From assembly GCA_963706755.1 (NCBI GenBank), contig CAVPNH010000003.1:1-64000 (forward strand): DNA of 64,000 nucleotides. The letters run 5' to 3'. A program made the position numbers and the translations under genes. Each line of letters opens with the position of its first letter. Positions within the stretch are counted from its first letter, which is position 1. Shown here one piece after another: positions 61,490 through 64,000 of this stretch. Below the pieces are notes generated by a model, which searched no databases, was not told where the DNA came from, and saw nothing but the letters and a program-made list of their open reading frames with translations. The stretch comes from RPQJ01 sp963706755 (GTDB taxonomy: Bacteria > Pseudomonadota > Gammaproteobacteria > Steroidobacterales > Steroidobacteraceae).

Positions 61490-63606
61490 ACACACGAGGC
61501 GCGGAGCGCACGCCAGGAGCCACGGCGCGCGGCGCGCGCACGTCGCGTGCGCGGCGCTGGCAGGCCGCCGCACAGTTAACGGCTGCCTTCGCCTCGACCC
61601 GGTAGCTCGCTCGAGGAGGTCGTCGTAACGGCGACGCGCAGGCCGGAGCCCGCGCTCGACGTGCCGCTCAGCATCGGCCGCGTGGGCCAGGACGCGATTA
61701 CGCTCGTCGGCGCGACGCACCACGCGGAGATCCTGAACCGGATTCCCGGCGTGATGATCCAGCAGGGCAGCGGGCAGGAGAGCCTCACGGCCATCCGCTC
61801 ACCCGTGCTCACGGGCGCCGGTTCCTGCGGCGCGTTCCTGTTCCTCGAGAACGGGGTGCCGGTGCGGCCCGTCGGCTTCTGCAATGTGAACGTCCTCTAC
61901 GAGGTCAATACCGAGCAGGCCCGCGCGGTCGAGGTGCTGCGCGGCCCGGGCAGCGCGCTGTACGGATCCAATGCGATGAACGGCACGGTGAACGTGCTGC
62001 AGCCGTGGCCGCAAGAGCGGCCGCTCATGGCCGCGAGCCTGGACGGCGGCCCGTCGAACTACTGGCGCGTGAAGCTCGCAGGCCGGCAGGACGGGCGAGC
62101 ACGCCGAATTAGGCGTGGCGGGCTTCTACGCCAACGACGGCGGCTGGCGCGCGATGTCCGGCTACCACGAGGCGAAGTTCAACGCGACCGCTCGCCGGCG
62201 ACTGGGCCGGCGGCCCGGCGCGGGTGGATCTCGCCGTGCACGAACCTGGACCAGGAGACCGCGGGTTCATCACCGGCAAGGATGCCTACGAGAGCTGAAG
62301 CTCTCCGAGTCGAACCCGACGCCCGGCGCTTTTCGCGACGCGAGTTCGGTGCGGCTGACCGGCCTGGTCCAGCCGTCCATCCCGGGCGGCGCCACGCTCG
62401 AGCTGCGCCCGTTCCTGCGCAGCTCGCGCACCGAATTCCTGCAGCACTTCCTGCTCGGCCAGCCGGTCGAGAAGAACGGGCAGGAGAGCGGCGGCCTCAT
62501 GACCAGCCTGGCGTGGGGCAACGTCCTCGACTGGTCGGTCATCACCGGCGTCGACCTCGAACTCGGGTACTCGACGCTGAAGGAATTCCAGGAAAACCCC
62601 ACGACCGGCGGCACGCCCCCGGCCAATGCGATCCGGCCGGCAGGACTGCACTACGACTACGACGTGCACTCCAACGGTGGAGTCGATGTACCTGCAGGCA
62701 GAGCGTCGCGTCCTCTCGCGCTTGCGGATCGGCGCCGGGCTTCGCGCGGAATGGGTGACCTACGAGTACGACAACCGGATGCTGGACGGCAACACGGACG
62801 ACCAGGGCGTGCCCTGCACGCCGTGGGCTGCCTCTACAGCCGGCCCGCCGATCGCACCGATCATTTCTACGACTGGACGCCCAAGCTCACACTGTCCTTC
62901 GAGATCACGGCCGAGCTCGTCGCCTACGCGAATGCGTCCCAGGGTTTCCGTCCGCCGGAAATGACCGAGCTCTACCGGCTGCAGCGCACGCAGCAGGTCG
63001 CCGACCTCGAGCCCGAGGAACTCGACTCCCTCGAGCTGGGACTCAAGGGCTCGTGGCCGCAGTTCGACTTCGCGCTGGCCCTGTACGACATGGACCGCAG
63101 CGGCGTCATCCTGCGCGAATCGAATGGCTACTACGTCGCGAACGGCCGAACGACGCACCGCGGCGTCGAGTACGACCTGCGCTGGCGCCCGCTGGCATCG
63201 CTGGAATTATCCGCTGCGGGCACCTACGCGCGTCACCGCTACGACTTCTCGCGGCAGGTGGATGGCGGCGAGACGATCAAGGCGGGCAACGACATGGACA
63301 CCGCCCCGCGGGAGATCGGACGCTACGGCGTCGACTGGCGGCCGCGCCAGGCGCTCGAGTTCGAGGCCGAGTGGATGACGGTCGGCGACTACTGGCTCGA
63401 CGCGGCCAACCTCATCGCTACACCGGCTACGGCCTCCTCAACCTGCGCGGACTCTGGCATGTCGTACCGCGCTGGACGGCCGCGCTGCGCGTGACGAACG
63501 CACTGGACCGGCGCTACGCGGACCGTGCCGACTACGCCTTTGGCACCTACCGGTATCTTCCCGGCCGGCCGCGCGCGGTCTTCGCCGAATCGCCTGGGAG
63601 ATGTGA
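61490..63606 (+). pseudogene. TonB-dependent outer-membrane receptor, multiply frameshifted
   Basis: A receptor of about 700 aa for energy-dependent uptake across the outer membrane. The TonB box/plug begins SSLEEVVVTATRRPEPA (from about 61603), then ILNRIPGVMIQQGSGQESL and VEVLRGPGSALYGSNAMNG. Barrel segments follow in changing frames: VAGFYANDGGWRAMSGY, SSVRLTGLVQPSIPGG, SRLRIGAGLRAEWVTYEYD, ANASQGFRPPEMTELYRLQR, YTGYGLLNLRGLW, RVTNALDRRYADRADY, ending AEIAWEM at the TGA at 63604. I count about ten changes between 62095 and 63590. The ATG at 61490 is uncertain because the signal-peptide part is also broken. The ligand is unknown. Confidence 0.78.
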
Positions 63607-63652
63607 TTCGATCCTGCGCGGTGATACGGCCGCGAGCCGGTGTCGATCCCGG

Positions 63653-64000
63653 TCAGGCGACCCGGCGCAACGCCTCCCAGCGCCGCGGCTCTTCGCCGAA
63701 CCAGTGCAGGGAACTGGCGAGCGACGCCACCTCGCCGACGATGACCATCGCCGGCGAGCGCAGCCCACCGCGCGCCGCGAGGTCGTCGAGCTCATCCAGG
63801 CGCGTGAGCGTCACGCGCTGGTCCGGGCGCGACCCGTCCTCGACCACGGCGACAGGCGTGTCGCCGCGCCGACCGTGCGACACCTGAGCTTCGTGCCGAC
63901 CACGGGGAGCTCCGCCAGCCCCATGTAGAAACACAGTGTCTGCCGCTCCGCGGCCAGCGCGGCCCATTCGCGGGAATCGGCAGTGATTCGCTGCGATGCG
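63653..64000 (-). pseudogene. cobA: Uroporphyrinogen-III C-methyltransferase, C-terminal part, frameshifted and cut by the window edge
   Basis: The C-terminal part of a CobA/CysG-type SAM-dependent methyltransferase that makes precorrin-2 for siroheme or cobalamin. The end is diagnostic: GDTPVAVVEDGSRPDQR, then LRSPAMVIVGEVASLASSL and HWFGE. Upstream, TLCFYMGLAELPVVGTKL is in another frame, so one change lies near 63880. The N-terminus is beyond the window. Whether a CysG-type fusion is present cannot be seen. It converges with the TonB receptor gene with 46 bp between stops. Confidence 0.78.

Noticed and set aside
59149..63606. Insertion element or phage as the cause of the broken genes
   Set aside because: No transposase, terminal repeats or foreign composition is seen; breaks are scattered single-base frame changes.

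Overview
This GC-rich, gene-dense window looks like the chromosome of a gammaproteobacterium. The main evidence is a contiguous housekeeping block: minor type IV pilins, ispH, lspA, ileS, ribF, murJ, rpsT, obgE, rpmA, rplU, ispB and tRNA-Pro. This order is familiar from Pseudomonas/Xanthomonas-type Gammaproteobacteria. There are two lipid A-type (LpxL/HtrB) acyltransferase genes, so the cell is Gram-negative with an outer membrane. GTG starts and stop/start overlaps are common. I cannot name the genus. I found no rRNA, CRISPR array, insertion sequence or prophage.

Layout. 0.1-10.2 kb: a c-di-GMP GGDEF/EAL sensor, two envelope glycosyltransferases (GT39 and GT2), a DUF374 acyltransferase, a fatty-acyl-AMP ligase fused to an acyl carrier domain, and two tandem LpxL-like acyltransferases directly downstream of tRNA-Thr. 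10.3-14 kb: a Fur-family regulator divergent from a minor-pilin operon (fimT-pilV-pilW-pilX-pilE) that has no pilY1. 14-24.7 kb: the housekeeping block. 24.7-27.2 kb: an unusual ferredoxin-like protein and a saccharopine-dehydrogenase-like reductase. 27.3-36 kb: a one-carbon/formate operon, folD-fhs-fdhD-fdsG-fdsB-fdsA-fdsD, combining a soluble NAD-linked formate dehydrogenase with formate activation onto tetrahydrofolate. 36.5-45.8 kb: one 9.4-kb ORF with delta-60 repeats, about 20 Calx-beta repeats, a GlyGly-CTERM-like sorting tag and then, in the same frame, a second signal-peptide-like segment and an outer-membrane beta-barrel. 45.8-59.1 kb: a lipoprotein, an MDR reductase, a Nudix hydrolase, a histone-H1-like protein, PEP carboxylase, a CoA-transferase, an NTF2-like protein, a SYLF protein, an SRPBCC protein, a dicarboxylate symporter, MsrA and MarC. 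59.1-64 kb: a patatin/beta-barrel (type Vd) protein, a TonB-dependent receptor and the end of a uroporphyrinogen methyltransferase, all broken by many frame changes.

Strongest points for follow-up: the fused surface-protein/outer-membrane-barrel ORF and the hairpin that covers its Shine-Dalgarno sequence; the acyl-activating and acyltransferase cluster; the formate/C1 operon with three same-direction frame changes in fdsB; a perfect 31-bp inverted repeat between murJ and rpsT; a small dispersed GGATAG-type intergenic repeat; and the dense frameshifts at the right end, which more likely reflect sequence quality than gene decay.
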